DNA of 20,068 bases from assembly GCA_038106575.1 (NCBI GenBank), contig JAYOED010000041.1, positions 1 through 20,068 on the forward strand, in the 5' to 3' direction. The translations under genes were made by a program, and so were the position numbers. The notes below the pieces were generated by a model that made no database searches, was not told the DNA's origin, and worked only from the letters and a program-made list of their open reading frames with translations. Shown here in pieces: positions 1 through 8,364 of the stretch (positions are counted from its first letter, which is position 1; each line of letters starts with the position of its first letter). This DNA is from Ga0077527 sp038106575 (GTDB taxonomy: Bacteria; Pseudomonadota; Gammaproteobacteria; Burkholderiales; SG8-41).

Positions 1-2
1 AG

Positions 3-230
3 GCCGATCTGCAACGGCGCGGAAACGGTTCAATGCTGCTGCAGTTCATGCTCAAGCTCGCCTGTGACTTAGGTGCGCACAAGGTATTTCTGGAAGTGCG
101 GGTCTCCAACGTGGCCGGCCGGTCACTGTATGCACGCAACGGTTTCACCGAGATCGGACTGCGGCGTGATTATTATCCCGGCACGGACCGGCGCGAGGAT
201 GCGGTGAGCATGGAGAAATCACTGTCTTGA
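3..230 (+). CDS. rimI: RimI-like ribosomal protein S18 alanine N-acetyltransferase, C-terminal part
   Basis: This is the 3' part of a GNAT-fold acetyltransferase; the 5' end lies outside the window. RimI acetylates the N-terminal alanine of ribosomal protein S18 using acetyl-CoA in the cytoplasm. The visible part begins inside the acetyl-CoA pyrophosphate-binding loop (Q-R-R-G-N-G). It continues through the typical stretch LEVRVSNVAGRSLYARNGF, where the Asn and the LYxRxGF motif mark the GNAT C-terminal half, and ends with EDAVSMEKSLS, like other RimI proteins. Its stop codon overlaps a TTG start of the uracil-DNA glycosylase gene (TTGA), which suggests translational coupling. Genes of this family often follow tsaB; that gene would be upstream, not visible here. 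Another GNAT enzyme cannot be excluded from the fragment alone. Confidence 0.85.
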   Translation, partial: ADLQRRGNGSMLLQFMLKLACDLGAHKVFLEVRVSNVAGRSLYARNGFTEIGLRRDYYPGTDRREDAVSMEKSLS

Positions 231-988
231 ATTACGACCCGGACATGCGCCGTATGGAGATATTGTGGGAAATGGGTATTTCCCCGCTTTGGAAAATGCG
301 CAATACGGAGTCTGCGTGTAACGATAGCGCGACAGGGAAACCTGTAGCACCGGCAGTCGAGATGGCCGTTGAGCCTGCTGTCCCTGAAAATTACGGTGGG
401 GGCACTGCCAGGGCTGATTGGCATGAACTCCAAGCCCGTGTGGAAGCATGCACGGCTTGCGCCTTGCATGCCAAACGCAACAAGACGGTATTCGGGGTCG
501 GTGACGAGCGCGCCAATTGGATGTTTGTCGGCGAGGGTCCCGGTGCCGATGAGGACCGGCTTGGAGAGCCGTTCGTGGGCCAGGCCGGAAAATTGCTGGA
601 CAACATGCTGGCGGCTATCGACCTTGAACGTAGCCGTAATGTCTACATCGCCAACATCGTCAAATGCCGTCCTCCCGGTAATCGCAATCCGCAGCCAGAA
701 GAGGCTCAGGCCTGTGCGGCGTACCTGCAACGACAGATTGCACTGATCAACCCCAGGCTGATTATTGCGCTGGGCAAGGTAGCCGCAGTGAACCTGCTGG
801 GACGCGACGAGAGTATTGCTAGCCTGCGCGGCAGCGTCCATGATTACCGCGGCATTCCGTTGATCGTCACTTATCATCCCGCCTACCTGCTGCGCACGCT
901 AGCCGACAAAGCCAAGGCCTGGGAAGACCTTTGCTTTGCGGCGGATACGATGCGGCAACTGGAAACCGGTGCTGCAGGGGATGCCTGA
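227..988 (+). CDS. Family 4 uracil-DNA glycosylase (4Fe-4S)
   Basis: A 253-residue family-4 (UdgA-type) uracil-DNA glycosylase, which removes uracil from DNA in base-excision repair. Motif A is GEGPGADEDRLGEPFVGQAG (residues 102-121) and the motif-B-like HPAYLLR lies at 217-223. Four cysteines at 75, 78 (CxxC), 147 (in KCRPP) and 163 fit the 4Fe-4S ligands of the family. Residues 31-60 form a low-conservation Ala/Pro/Glu-rich linker before the catalytic domain. The chosen start is TTG at 227, which overlaps the rimI stop and has GGAG at 212-215. An in-frame ATG at 245 is an alternative but has no visible Shine-Dalgarno. Such proteins are sometimes labelled 'phage SPO1 DNA polymerase-related', which is a misnomer. 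The rimI–udg adjacency is common in Proteobacteria (family knowledge). Confidence 0.92.
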   Translation: MNYDPDMRRMEILWEMGISPLWKMRNTESACNDSATGKPVAPAVEMAVEPAVPENYGGGTARADWHELQARVEACTACALHAKRNKTVFGVGDERANWMFVGEGPGADEDRLGEPFVGQAGKLLDNMLAAIDLERSRNVYIANIVKCRPPGNRNPQPEEAQACAAYLQRQIALINPRLIIALGKVAAVNLLGRDESIASLRGSVHDYRGIPLIVTYHPAYLLRTLADKAKAWEDLCFAADTMRQLETGAAGDA

Positions 989-1082
989 TCCCGGCGTAGC
1001 AAAGAGATCTGGTCACCCGGATCCGTTTGACCACGCAGGTAATGAAAATCAGCTGCCGATGTGCAACTGATAGCTGGCGCCG

Positions 1083-1874
1083 TTGGAGAACGTACGGGGG
1101 CCCGCGCCCTTAAAGGCGTATTCATCTGGTAGTCACAGCCGATTTCTCTGTATGCCGTTATTTTCAGCTGCTGATGACGCAGGTTTTTTGCAAGTAACTA
1201 CGATGCCATCCGTATGTGTTGTGGTGCCATACGGCATGCGGCTAGGCGCTGGCGATTCAGCTCGATGTACGTTACTTGGCGGTAGTCGCCGCCGCCGCGC
1301 AGAAGACGGCGGCGCATTTGGCTGCATCGATATCCTGATCAACAATACCAGCGCCATCCAGATGACTGGCACGCTGAAAACGCCGGCAAGGCGTTTCGAT
1401 CTGCTGTTCGGCGTCAATGTCCGCGGGACATTTCTCTGTTCCCAGGTCTGCGTGCCTTTCCAGGCAAAATCCGCCAATCTGCATATCCTCAATTTGGCGC
1501 CGCCGCTGAGCATGAAGCCGCAATGGTTTAAAGACCATGTGGCCTACACCATGCCTAAGTACGGCATGTGCATGCTGGGCATGGCTGAGGAATTCCACAC
1601 GAAGGGTATTGCCGTTAATGCGCTGTGGCTGCGCACCACGCTTGCCACCGCGGCGATCGAAGTCAATTTTCCGCGCGAGATACTGGAGGCGAGCCGTAAA
1701 CCGGATATCATGGCCTATACGGCTTATGCGATTTTCTGGCGCGACAACCGTGCGGCGACCGGCAACTTCTATATTGATGAAGACGTGCCGCATGCCGAGG
1801 GCGTCACCGATTTCGAAGCTTATGCCGTCACTCCAGGGGCCGGGCTGTTTACCGATTTTTTCCTCGACGTATAA
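1083..1874 (+). pseudogene. Decayed HSDL2-like short-chain dehydrogenase
   Basis: The C-terminal two thirds of this frame clearly derive from an HSDL2/citronellol-dehydrogenase-like SDR. Signs are IDILINNTSAI, FDLLFGVNVRGTFLCSQ, AYTMPKYGM (the YxxxK pair is kept), GMAEEF and GVTDFEAYAV. The N-terminal third in this frame has no recognisable TGxxxGIG nucleotide-binding motif. A remnant reading ALAIQLDVR, typical of the region after the first Rossmann half, lies in a different frame at about 1246-1272 and is directly preceded by TAG at 1243-1245. This indicates a frameshift near 1300-1315 and at least one nonsense change. The catalytic serine region reads NLAPPLS instead of the usual N-[LI]-S-P-P, and residues are missing near MCMLGMAEEF. 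No good start exists: position 1083 is TTG and the first ATG is at 1152. It sits directly upstream of the acyl-CoA ligase, where intact relatives are often found. The open frame is probably residual. Confidence 0.75.
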
Positions 1875-1885
1875 CAATTTCAGGC

Positions 1886-1893
1886 GGGAGGAG
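1886..1893 (+). promoter_or_regulatory. Strong Shine-Dalgarno of the acyl-CoA ligase
   Basis: GGGAGGAG lies five bases before the ATG at 1899. It fixes the start of the ligase and lies just after the stop of the decayed SDR (1872-1874). Confidence 0.8.
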
Positions 1894-1898
1894 AAATC

Positions 1899-3710
1899 AT
1901 GAATGAAAACAAGGATGTATCGCTTGTAATTTCAATGCGTGCCGCGGGCACTCTGGATGGGTTGTTCCGCGAACGGGTGAAGCGAACCCCCGACCTTGTT
2001 GCTTACAAGGCGTACAACGAACAGCACGGCAACTGGCGTGATTACACTTGGGCGCAAATAGACCGCCAGGTTGCGCGCTGGCAGACCGCTCTGGAAAAGG
2101 ATGGTCTGCAAGCCGGCGACCGCGTTGCCGTCATGTTGCGCAACTGTCCGGAGTGGGCTACATATGATCAGGCCGCATTGGGGCTGGGACTGGTGGTTGT
2201 GCCGTTGTATACCCAGGACCGCGCCGACAATGTTGCCTACATCATCAACAACGCCGACTGCAAGATACTGCTGATCGAGGGTCAGGAACACTGGCAGGCG
2301 CTGCAGGAGGTCATCGGCGAGCTGCGTGGAGTCGTACGTTTTCTGACGGTCAATGCGTTGCCGGCCGAAGGCGTAGATCTGCGTCTTAAATGGATCGGTG
2401 ACTGGCTGCCGGACGAAGGCGGCGAAACCCGCCATGCCGCGCGTGACGGTAATTCGCTGGCGACCATCGTCTATACCTCTGGTACCACTGGCCGCCCCAA
2501 AGGCGTGATGCTGTCGCACAACAACATTCTTTCAAATACCGAATCCGCGCTCACCGTATTGGCAACAGGGCACGACGATATTTTTCTGTCATTCCTACCG
2601 CTGTCGCATACATTCGAACGTACCTGCGGCTATTACCTGACCATCATGTCGGGTTCGACGGTAGCGTATTCGCGCGGCATACCGCTACTGGCCGAAGATC
2701 TGCAGGCTATCCGTCCGACCATGCTGATCTCCGTGCCGCGAATCTATGAGCGCATATGGGGCGCCATACGGACCAAACTGGATGAAGGATCGCCGCTGCG
2801 CAAGAAACTGTTTTTGCTTGCCGCCGACGTCGGTTATGCACGCTTCGAACACGCCCAGGGGCGTGGTCCGTGGAAGATGTCGTTCCTGCTGTGGCCGCTA
2901 CTAAATAAGCTGGTCGCGGCCAAGGTGCTGGCCCGCCTGGGCGGCCGACTGAATTATGCGTTGTCGGGCGGCGCTTCGCTGCCGCCGGGGATTTCGCGCA
3001 TTTTCATCGGGCTGGGATTACCGATACTGCAGGGCTACGGCATGACTGAATGCAGTCCGATCGTTACCGCGAACAAACCCGAGAACAACATTCCGGAGAG
3101 CGTCGGCCAAGCGATACCCGGGGTGCAAGTCAAGATCGGCGACAAGGGTGCGATACTGATCAAGGGGCCGAACGTCATGCTTGGTTACTGGAACAATGAA
3201 GAGGCGACGAAGGCGATGATCCAGTCCGACGGCTGGCTCAATTCCGGAGACACCGGCCATATCGGCGAGCAGGGAAATTTGTTCATCACCGGGCGCCTGA
3301 AGGAAATCATCGTGCTGTCCAACGGTGAAAAAGTGCCGCCCAACGACATGGAAATGGTCATTGCGCACGATCCGCTGTTCGAGCAGGTGATGGTGCTGGG
3401 TGAAGGCAGGCCGTTCCTGGCGGTGATAGCGGTGCTCAATGCTGATCAGTGGAAAAAACTAATGGCGTCTTCCGGAGAGGGTGCGCTTGACGAACTACTG
3501 CGCGAACCCCGCGTTGAAGAACTGGTGCTGCAGCGCATCGCCGCGCAGATTTCGGAATTTCCCGGCTACGCGCAGATTCGACGTTGCTGCATCATGCTGG
3601 ACGCGTGGACCGTCGAGAACGGACTGCTCACACCGACGATGAAGGTGAGGCGGGCGAAATTGATGGAAAAATACAACACCGAAATCGAGCGCATGTATGA
3701 AGGGCATTGA
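1899..3710 (+). CDS. Long-chain acyl-CoA synthetase (AMP-forming)
   Basis: A 603-residue ANL-superfamily adenylating enzyme that activates fatty acids to acyl-CoA using ATP, the first step of β-oxidation. The P-loop-like A3 motif YTSGTTGRPKG is at residues 192-202. The A5 motif YGMTE is at 380-384, the ribose-binding Asp is in SGDTG (449-453), and the A8 hinge is GRLKEIIVLSNGEKV (465-479). The likely catalytic lysine is in TPTMKVRR near residue 582. Length and the A8 form fit the long-chain FadD15-like ligases more than acetyl-CoA synthetases. It is preceded by a very good Shine-Dalgarno. It is followed within 14 bases by a truncated thioesterase and then by the FadN-like gene, so it heads the working part of a fatty-acid operon. 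Exact chain-length preference cannot be read from sequence. The gene appears intact. Confidence 0.93.
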   Translation: MNENKDVSLVISMRAAGTLDGLFRERVKRTPDLVAYKAYNEQHGNWRDYTWAQIDRQVARWQTALEKDGLQAGDRVAVMLRNCPEWATYDQAALGLGLVVVPLYTQDRADNVAYIINNADCKILLIEGQEHWQALQEVIGELRGVVRFLTVNALPAEGVDLRLKWIGDWLPDEGGETRHAARDGNSLATIVYTSGTTGRPKGVMLSHNNILSNTESALTVLATGHDDIFLSFLPLSHTFERTCGYYLTIMSGSTVAYSRGIPLLAEDLQAIRPTMLISVPRIYERIWGAIRTKLDEGSPLRKKLFLLAADVGYARFEHAQGRGPWKMSFLLWPLLNKLVAAKVLARLGGRLNYALSGGASLPPGISRIFIGLGLPILQGYGMTECSPIVTANKPENNIPESVGQAIPGVQVKIGDKGAILIKGPNVMLGYWNNEEATKAMIQSDGWLNSGDTGHIGEQGNLFITGRLKEIIVLSNGEKVPPNDMEMVIAHDPLFEQVMVLGEGRPFLAVIAVLNADQWKKLMASSGEGALDELLREPRVEELVLQRIAAQISEFPGYAQIRRCCIMLDAWTVENGLLTPTMKVRRAKLMEKYNTEIERMYEGH

Positions 3711-3724
3711 TTGAGGATCGGGGA

Positions 3725-4027
3725 ATGAATGCAAATGAAATTACCCGCCTGCTTGAGGGGCGGGAGCCGACGCTGCGTATGATTCCGATGCCGTCGGATG
3801 CCAGCCATACCGGCGACATTTTCGGCGGCTGGATCATTTCACAGGTCGATCTGGCAGTCAGCATTCCGGCGGTGCGTCTGGCCAAGGGACGCGTGCCCAC
3901 GGTTGCCGTCAATTCATTCGTATTCCGCCAGCCGGTGTTCGTTAGCGGAGAGCGGCCTATCGGGCCGATTCTTTTGGAGGCGAATTTTGACTGCTTCATT
4001 CGTGCGCCAGCAGTGCATGGGTGCTAG
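3725..4027 (+). CDS. Truncated YciA-like acyl-CoA thioesterase (probable pseudogene)
   Basis: The first 76 or so residues match hot-dog-fold acyl-CoA thioesterases of the YciA type, which hydrolyse acyl-CoA to free acid and CoA. Clear signatures are PTLRMIPMPSDASHTGDIFGGWI and VAVNSFVFRQPVFV. After QPVFV the sequence (SGERPIGPILL... to HGC) no longer resembles the family, and the frame ends at 100 residues instead of the usual 130-150. I could not find the missing second half of the hot-dog domain in another frame before the next gene. This suggests a deletion that joined the gene to the region upstream of 4058. The start is the ATG at 3725, with GAGG and GGGG just upstream; a TTG at 3707 is in frame but unlikely. 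The protein would probably not fold as a complete hot-dog domain. Confidence 0.7.
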   Translation: MNANEITRLLEGREPTLRMIPMPSDASHTGDIFGGWIISQVDLAVSIPAVRLAKGRVPTVAVNSFVFRQPVFVSGERPIGPILLEANFDCFIRAPAVHGC

Positions 4028-4030
4028 TAT
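4022..4030 (+). promoter_or_regulatory. Possible extended -10 promoter element
   Basis: TGCTAGTAT matches the extended -10 pattern TGnTAnnnT and lies 27 bases before the FadN-like ATG. No convincing -35 box is seen. The element overlaps the TAG stop of the truncated thioesterase. It could be a fortuitous match. Confidence 0.25.
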
Positions 4031-4057
4031 CATTTGACTCTGCCATGAGTCTTTCGT

Positions 4058-6550
4058 ATGTCCCCTGAACGTCCCCTGATATTTCGCAAGGTTGCGGTGC
4101 TCGGCGCAGGAGTCATGGGTGCGCAGATTGCCGCACACCTGGTTAATGCGCGGGTGCCGGTGGTGCTGTTCGAACTCGCGGCCAGGGAGGGCGATGCCAA
4201 CGGCAACGTGCTGAAGGCGATCGCTGACCTGAAGAAGCTGGAACCGAGTCCGCTGGCGACGCGCGATTGCGCCGACCTGATCGAAGCTGCCAACTACGAT
4301 CATCATCTTGACCGGTTAGCTGATTGCGATATCGTGATCGAGGCGATTTCCGAGCGCATGGACTGGAAGGCCGACCTCTATCGCAAGGTTGCGCCGTACC
4401 TGGGACGGAAGGCGATATTCGCAAGCAACACTTCTGGTCTTTCAATCAACAAGCTGGCCGACGCGTTTCCGCAGCAACTGCGCGCGCGCTTCTGCGGCGT
4501 GCACTTCTTCAATCCGCCGCGCTATATGCACTTGGTCGAGCTGATTCCGTGCGTGGTGACCGACGCCGGCATTCTCGACGATCTCGAACGTTTCCTGGTG
4601 ACCACGCTGGGCAAGGGCGTGATCCGCGCCAAGGACACTCCGAACTTCATCGCTAATCGTATTGGCGTGTTTTCGATGCTAGCGACCATCCATCACGCCG
4701 AGCGTCTCGGCATCGGTTTTGATACCGTCGATGCGCTGACCGGATCACTGATCGGTCGACCGCGGAGCGCGACTTTCCGCACTGCCGATGTCGTCGGCCT
4801 GGACACCTTTGCCCATGTCGTCAACACCATGCGCGACACGCTGCCCGACGATCCGTGGCACAAGTATTACGGCGTGCCGGCGTGGTTGCAGGGGCTGATC
4901 GACAAGAAGGCGCTGGGCCAGAAGACGCGCAAGGGGGTTTACCAGAAGGTTGGGCGCGATATCCAGGTGCTCGATCTCAAGACAGGCGACTACCGGCTGT
5001 CCGACGGCAAGGCCGACAAATACGTCGTCGAAATCCACAAGAACAAGAATGCGATGGAGCGTTTTGCCGCCCTTCATGGATCGAGCCATCCGCAGGCGCA
5101 GTTCATCTGGTCGATCTTCCGCGATTCATTCCATTACTGTGCGCTGCATCTTGAGGCAATTGCCAGCAATGCGCGCGACCTCGATTTTGCGATTCGCTGG
5201 GGTTTCGGCTGGGACAAGGGTCCGTTCGAGATCTGGCAGGCCGCCGGCTGGCGCCAGGTGGCGGCATGGATTGCCGAAGACATTGCGGCGGGCAAGGCGA
5301 TGGTTGCGACGCCGCTGCCGGCGTGGGTGACCGAGCCTGACCGCACAGCCGTGCATCGGCCTGAGGGCTCTTATTCTCCGGTTTCCGGGGATTACCAACC
5401 GCGCTCGGCGTTGGCTGTTTACAAACGTCAGCTATTTCCCGACCGGTTGCTCGGCGAGGAGCGCGAATACGGCGCGACGATATTCGAAACCGATGGAGTG
5501 CGCTGCTGGCACACCGGTGACGATATTGCGGTGGTCAGCTTCAGGAGCCGCATGCATGCCATCGGTGACGATGTGCTCGAAGGCGTGCAGCAGGCGATCG
5601 ATGAAGCCGAGCGCAATTACGCAGGGCTGGTGATCTGGCAGACCGAGCCGCCGTTCTCAGTGGGTGCCAATCTGAAGAAGACTTCGGCGGTTGGCGGGGC
5701 GCCACGCTCGAAACCTTCCGCGCTGGGCAAATGGTTCCAGAGCGTGAAAAAAGAAGTGGAATCGCTGGCGCTGAAGGCGGCGCGGCAGATCGGCGTCGCT
5801 GACCAGTTGATGGCGGGCAAGCTCGCCGAAGTCGAGCACCTAGTTGAGCAGTTCCAGGTCACGACCCAGATGCTCAAGTATTCGATGGTGCCCACGGTGG
5901 CTGCCGTTGACGGTTTTGCATTCAGCGGCGGTTGCGAATTCCTCATGCATTGTGACCGCACCGTGGCCAGCCTCGAGAGCTACATCGGCTTGGTCGAAGT
6001 AGGCGTCGGCTTGCTGCCTGCCGGAGGGGGCTGCAAGGAATTTGCTTTGCGTGCCGCAGCCGATGCCAAGGGCGGTGACATTTCGCCATTCCTGCAGAAG
6101 TATTTCAAGGCAGTGACGATGGCCGAGGTAGGGCGCAGTGCAGAGCACGCGCGCGAGATTGGCTACCTACGTGCTACTGATCGCGTGGTAATGAACCGGT
6201 TCGAGTTATTGGAGATTGCCAAGGCCGAAGTATGGGCAATGGCAGCTGCAGGCTACAGGCCACCGTTGCGCGCGAAGGCGATACCCGTGCTCGGTCGCAG
6301 CGGCATTTCCACGATCCGTGCCCTCATGGAGAACATGCGCGCGAGCGGGCAAATTTCGGATCACGATTACCTGATCGGCACCAAGGTGGCCACCGTCATG
6401 TGCGGCGGAGACATCGAGGATGGCAGCCTGGTCGACGAGCAATGGTTCCTCGATCTCGAGCGCCGGCACTTCATGGAGCTGTTCGCAACCGAGAAAACCC
6501 AGGCCCGTATCGAGCACATGCTGAAGACGGGCAATCCGCTCAGGAACTGA
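4058..6550 (+). CDS. FadN-type 3-hydroxyacyl-CoA dehydrogenase / enoyl-CoA hydratase
   Basis: An 830-residue bifunctional β-oxidation enzyme. The N-terminal 3-hydroxyacyl-CoA dehydrogenase domain (about 8-190) has the NAD-binding GAGVMG at 16-21, the catalytic His149 in GVHFFNPP and Glu161 in HLVELIP. Dehydrogenase C-terminal-like regions follow (about 195-400). The crotonase-like domain (about 480-720) has the oxyanion stretch FSVGANL at 533-539, FSGGCEF at 622-628 and a likely catalytic Glu in GLVEVGVGLLPAGGG. A 60-residue insertion (about 541-600) separates GANL from the next crotonase motif, as in FadN proteins. The dehydrogenase-first order is the reverse of E. coli FadB. No Shine-Dalgarno is evident before the ATG. 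The acyl-CoA dehydrogenase and thiolase that would complete the cycle are not in the window. Confidence 0.9.
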   Translation: MSPERPLIFRKVAVLGAGVMGAQIAAHLVNARVPVVLFELAAREGDANGNVLKAIADLKKLEPSPLATRDCADLIEAANYDHHLDRLADCDIVIEAISERMDWKADLYRKVAPYLGRKAIFASNTSGLSINKLADAFPQQLRARFCGVHFFNPPRYMHLVELIPCVVTDAGILDDLERFLVTTLGKGVIRAKDTPNFIANRIGVFSMLATIHHAERLGIGFDTVDALTGSLIGRPRSATFRTADVVGLDTFAHVVNTMRDTLPDDPWHKYYGVPAWLQGLIDKKALGQKTRKGVYQKVGRDIQVLDLKTGDYRLSDGKADKYVVEIHKNKNAMERFAALHGSSHPQAQFIWSIFRDSFHYCALHLEAIASNARDLDFAIRWGFGWDKGPFEIWQAAGWRQVAAWIAEDIAAGKAMVATPLPAWVTEPDRTAVHRPEGSYSPVSGDYQPRSALAVYKRQLFPDRLLGEEREYGATIFETDGVRCWHTGDDIAVVSFRSRMHAIGDDVLEGVQQAIDEAERNYAGLVIWQTEPPFSVGANLKKTSAVGGAPRSKPSALGKWFQSVKKEVESLALKAARQIGVADQLMAGKLAEVEHLVEQFQVTTQMLKYSMVPTVAAVDGFAFSGGCEFLMHCDRTVASLESYIGLVEVGVGLLPAGGGCKEFALRAAADAKGGDISPFLQKYFKAVTMAEVGRSAEHAREIGYLRATDRVVMNRFELLEIAKAEVWAMAAAGYRPPLRAKAIPVLGRSGISTIRALMENMRASGQISDHDYLIGTKVATVMCGGDIEDGSLVDEQWFLDLERRHFMELFATEKTQARIEHMLKTGNPLRN

Positions 6551-6664
6551 GCGAACGGAGCTGAACATAGCGAAACAAGTTCAGGACGCCCAAATCGTTA
6601 CTACAATGCGCACCCCGGTGGGCAAGGCGCCGTGCGGCTTGCTGAAGAACGTTCGGGACGGTGA

Positions 6665-8314
6665 TTACATGTTCGGATAATTTGGTCCTCCGCCGCCTTC
6701 CGGGGTGACCCAGACGATGTTCTGGGTCGGATCCTTGATGTCGCAGGTTTTGCAATGCACGCAGTTTTGCGCGTTGATCTGCAGCCGCGGGTTCGTGCTG
6801 TCGTCGTTGCACACGATCTCGTAGACGCCGGCTGGACAGTAACGCTGCTCCGGGGCGTCGTAGAGCTCAAGGTTCACATTGACCGGAACGGAAGCGTCCT
6901 TCAGCGTCAGGTGCGCCGGCTGATCCTCGTTATGGTTGGTGTTTGAAATGAATACCGAGGACAGGCGGTCAAAGGTCAGTACGCCGTCGGGTTTCGGATA
7001 GTCGATCGGTGCGTATTCTGTCTTCGGCCGCAGGCATTCGTGGTCGGCGTGGTCGTGGTGCAGCGTCCATGGCGCGCGACCGCGGAACACCGCCTGGTCA
7101 ATGCCCACCATCAGCGTGCCCATCCACAGGCCCTTGCTCATCCACGGCTTGAAGTTGCGGGCGCGGTGCAGTTCTCCGTGCAGCCAGCTTGCCTTGAAGG
7201 CTTCAGTGTAGGCCGGGAGTTCGGGCGCGGGTGTACCCGATTTCAGCGCGGTGAACGCAGCCTCCGCGGCGAGCATGCCGGACTTGATAGCGGCGTGGCT
7301 GCCCTTGATGCGAGAAGCATTGAGGAAGCCCGCATCGTCGCCGATCAGGCATCCGCCGGGGAAGGTGAGCTTCGGCAGCGACTGAAGGCCACCCGCGGAA
7401 ATCGCGCGCGCGCCGTAGGCGATGCGCTTGCCCCCTTCCAGGAACTTGCGGATTTCAGGATGGGTTTTGTAGCGCTGGAATTCCTCGTATGGGCTCAGAT
7501 AGGGGTTCTTGTAGGCGAGGCCGACGACGTATCCGATGGCGACCTGGTTGTCCTCAAGGTGGTACAAAAACGAACCGCCATAGGTATCGCTTTGCAGCGG
7601 CCAGCCCGCGGTGTGGATCACCAGACCCGGCTGGTGCATTTCCGGTTTGATTTCCCAAAGTTCCTTGAGGCCAATGCCATAGACCTGGGGATCGACACCG
7701 TCGCGCAACCGGTATTTTTCCTGCAGCTGCTTGCCGAGGTGGCCGCGGCAGCCTTCGGCGAAGAAGGTGTAGCGGGCATGCAGTTCCATGCCCGGCTGAT
7801 GGGCATCGGTGGGCTTGCCGTCCTTGCCGATGCCCATGTCGCCGGTAGCGACACCCTTGACATTACCGTCCTCGTTGAACAGCACCTCCGCGGCTGCGAA
7901 GCCGGGGAAGATTTCCACGCCCAGCGCCTCAGCCTGCTGACCCATCCAGCGCACGACGTTGCCGAGGCTGATCACGTAGTTACCGTGGTTCTGGAAACAT
8001 TCCGGCAGTAGCGCCGATGGGATCTTGAAGGCGCCGGTCTCGCTCAAGATCATGAAGCGGTCTTCACTCACCGGCGCGTTGAGCGGCGCGTCCTTTTCCT
8101 TCCAGTCGGGAATCAGTTCGTTAAGCGCGATCGGGTCCATCACCGCACCGGAGAGGATGTGCGCGCCGACCTCGGAGCCTTTTTCGAGCACGCATACGCT
8201 GACCTCATGCCCGTGTTCTGCCGCTAGCTGCTTGATGCGGATCGCCGCCCCCAGTCCTGCCGGACCGGCGCCAACGATGACGACGTCGTACTCCATCGCT
8301 TCGCGTTCAGACAA
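6665..8314 (-). CDS. Electron transfer flavoprotein-ubiquinone oxidoreductase
   Basis: A 549-residue ETF-QO, the inner-membrane-associated flavoprotein that passes electrons from reduced ETF to ubiquinone. It thus links acyl-CoA dehydrogenases to respiration. The FAD-binding GAGPAG is at residues 15-20, followed by SEVGAHILSGAVMDP, typical of the family. The C-terminal ferredoxin-like part carries four cysteines at 493, 518, 521 and 524 (CVHCKTC) for the 4Fe-4S cluster and ends in GGPNYPNM. The start is TTG at 8314, chosen because GGGGAG (complement of 8323-8328) stands eight bases upstream and MSEREAMEYDVVIVG matches the usual N-terminus; the ATG at 8296 is the alternative. It lies 50 bases downstream of hpnE and converges with the FadN-like gene. 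Confidence 0.95.
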   Translation of the reverse strand: MSEREAMEYDVVIVGAGPAGLGAAIRIKQLAAEHGHEVSVCVLEKGSEVGAHILSGAVMDPIALNELIPDWKEKDAPLNAPVSEDRFMILSETGAFKIPSALLPECFQNHGNYVISLGNVVRWMGQQAEALGVEIFPGFAAAEVLFNEDGNVKGVATGDMGIGKDGKPTDAHQPGMELHARYTFFAEGCRGHLGKQLQEKYRLRDGVDPQVYGIGLKELWEIKPEMHQPGLVIHTAGWPLQSDTYGGSFLYHLEDNQVAIGYVVGLAYKNPYLSPYEEFQRYKTHPEIRKFLEGGKRIAYGARAISAGGLQSLPKLTFPGGCLIGDDAGFLNASRIKGSHAAIKSGMLAAEAAFTALKSGTPAPELPAYTEAFKASWLHGELHRARNFKPWMSKGLWMGTLMVGIDQAVFRGRAPWTLHHDHADHECLRPKTEYAPIDYPKPDGVLTFDRLSSVFISNTNHNEDQPAHLTLKDASVPVNVNLELYDAPEQRYCPAGVYEIVCNDDSTNPRLQINAQNCVHCKTCDIKDPTQNIVWVTPEGGGGPNYPNM

Positions 8315-8364
8315 TGCGTGTTCTCCCCGATGAATTTATTGGGATTATACCGCTGTGATCGTTA

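Noticed and set aside
173..877. A 234-codon minus-strand open frame over the glycosylase gene
   Set aside because: It is opposite a gene with complete UDG motifs and has no motif of its own.
6551..6664. Possible terminator between the convergent FadN-like and ETF-QO genes
   Set aside because: CTGAAC and GTTCAG (6561-6582) could pair with a 12-base loop, but there is no GC-rich stem and no T run on either strand.
7040..8011. A 323-codon open frame on the plus strand inside ETF-QO
   Set aside because: It lies entirely opposite the well-supported ETF-QO gene and shows no recognisable domain.
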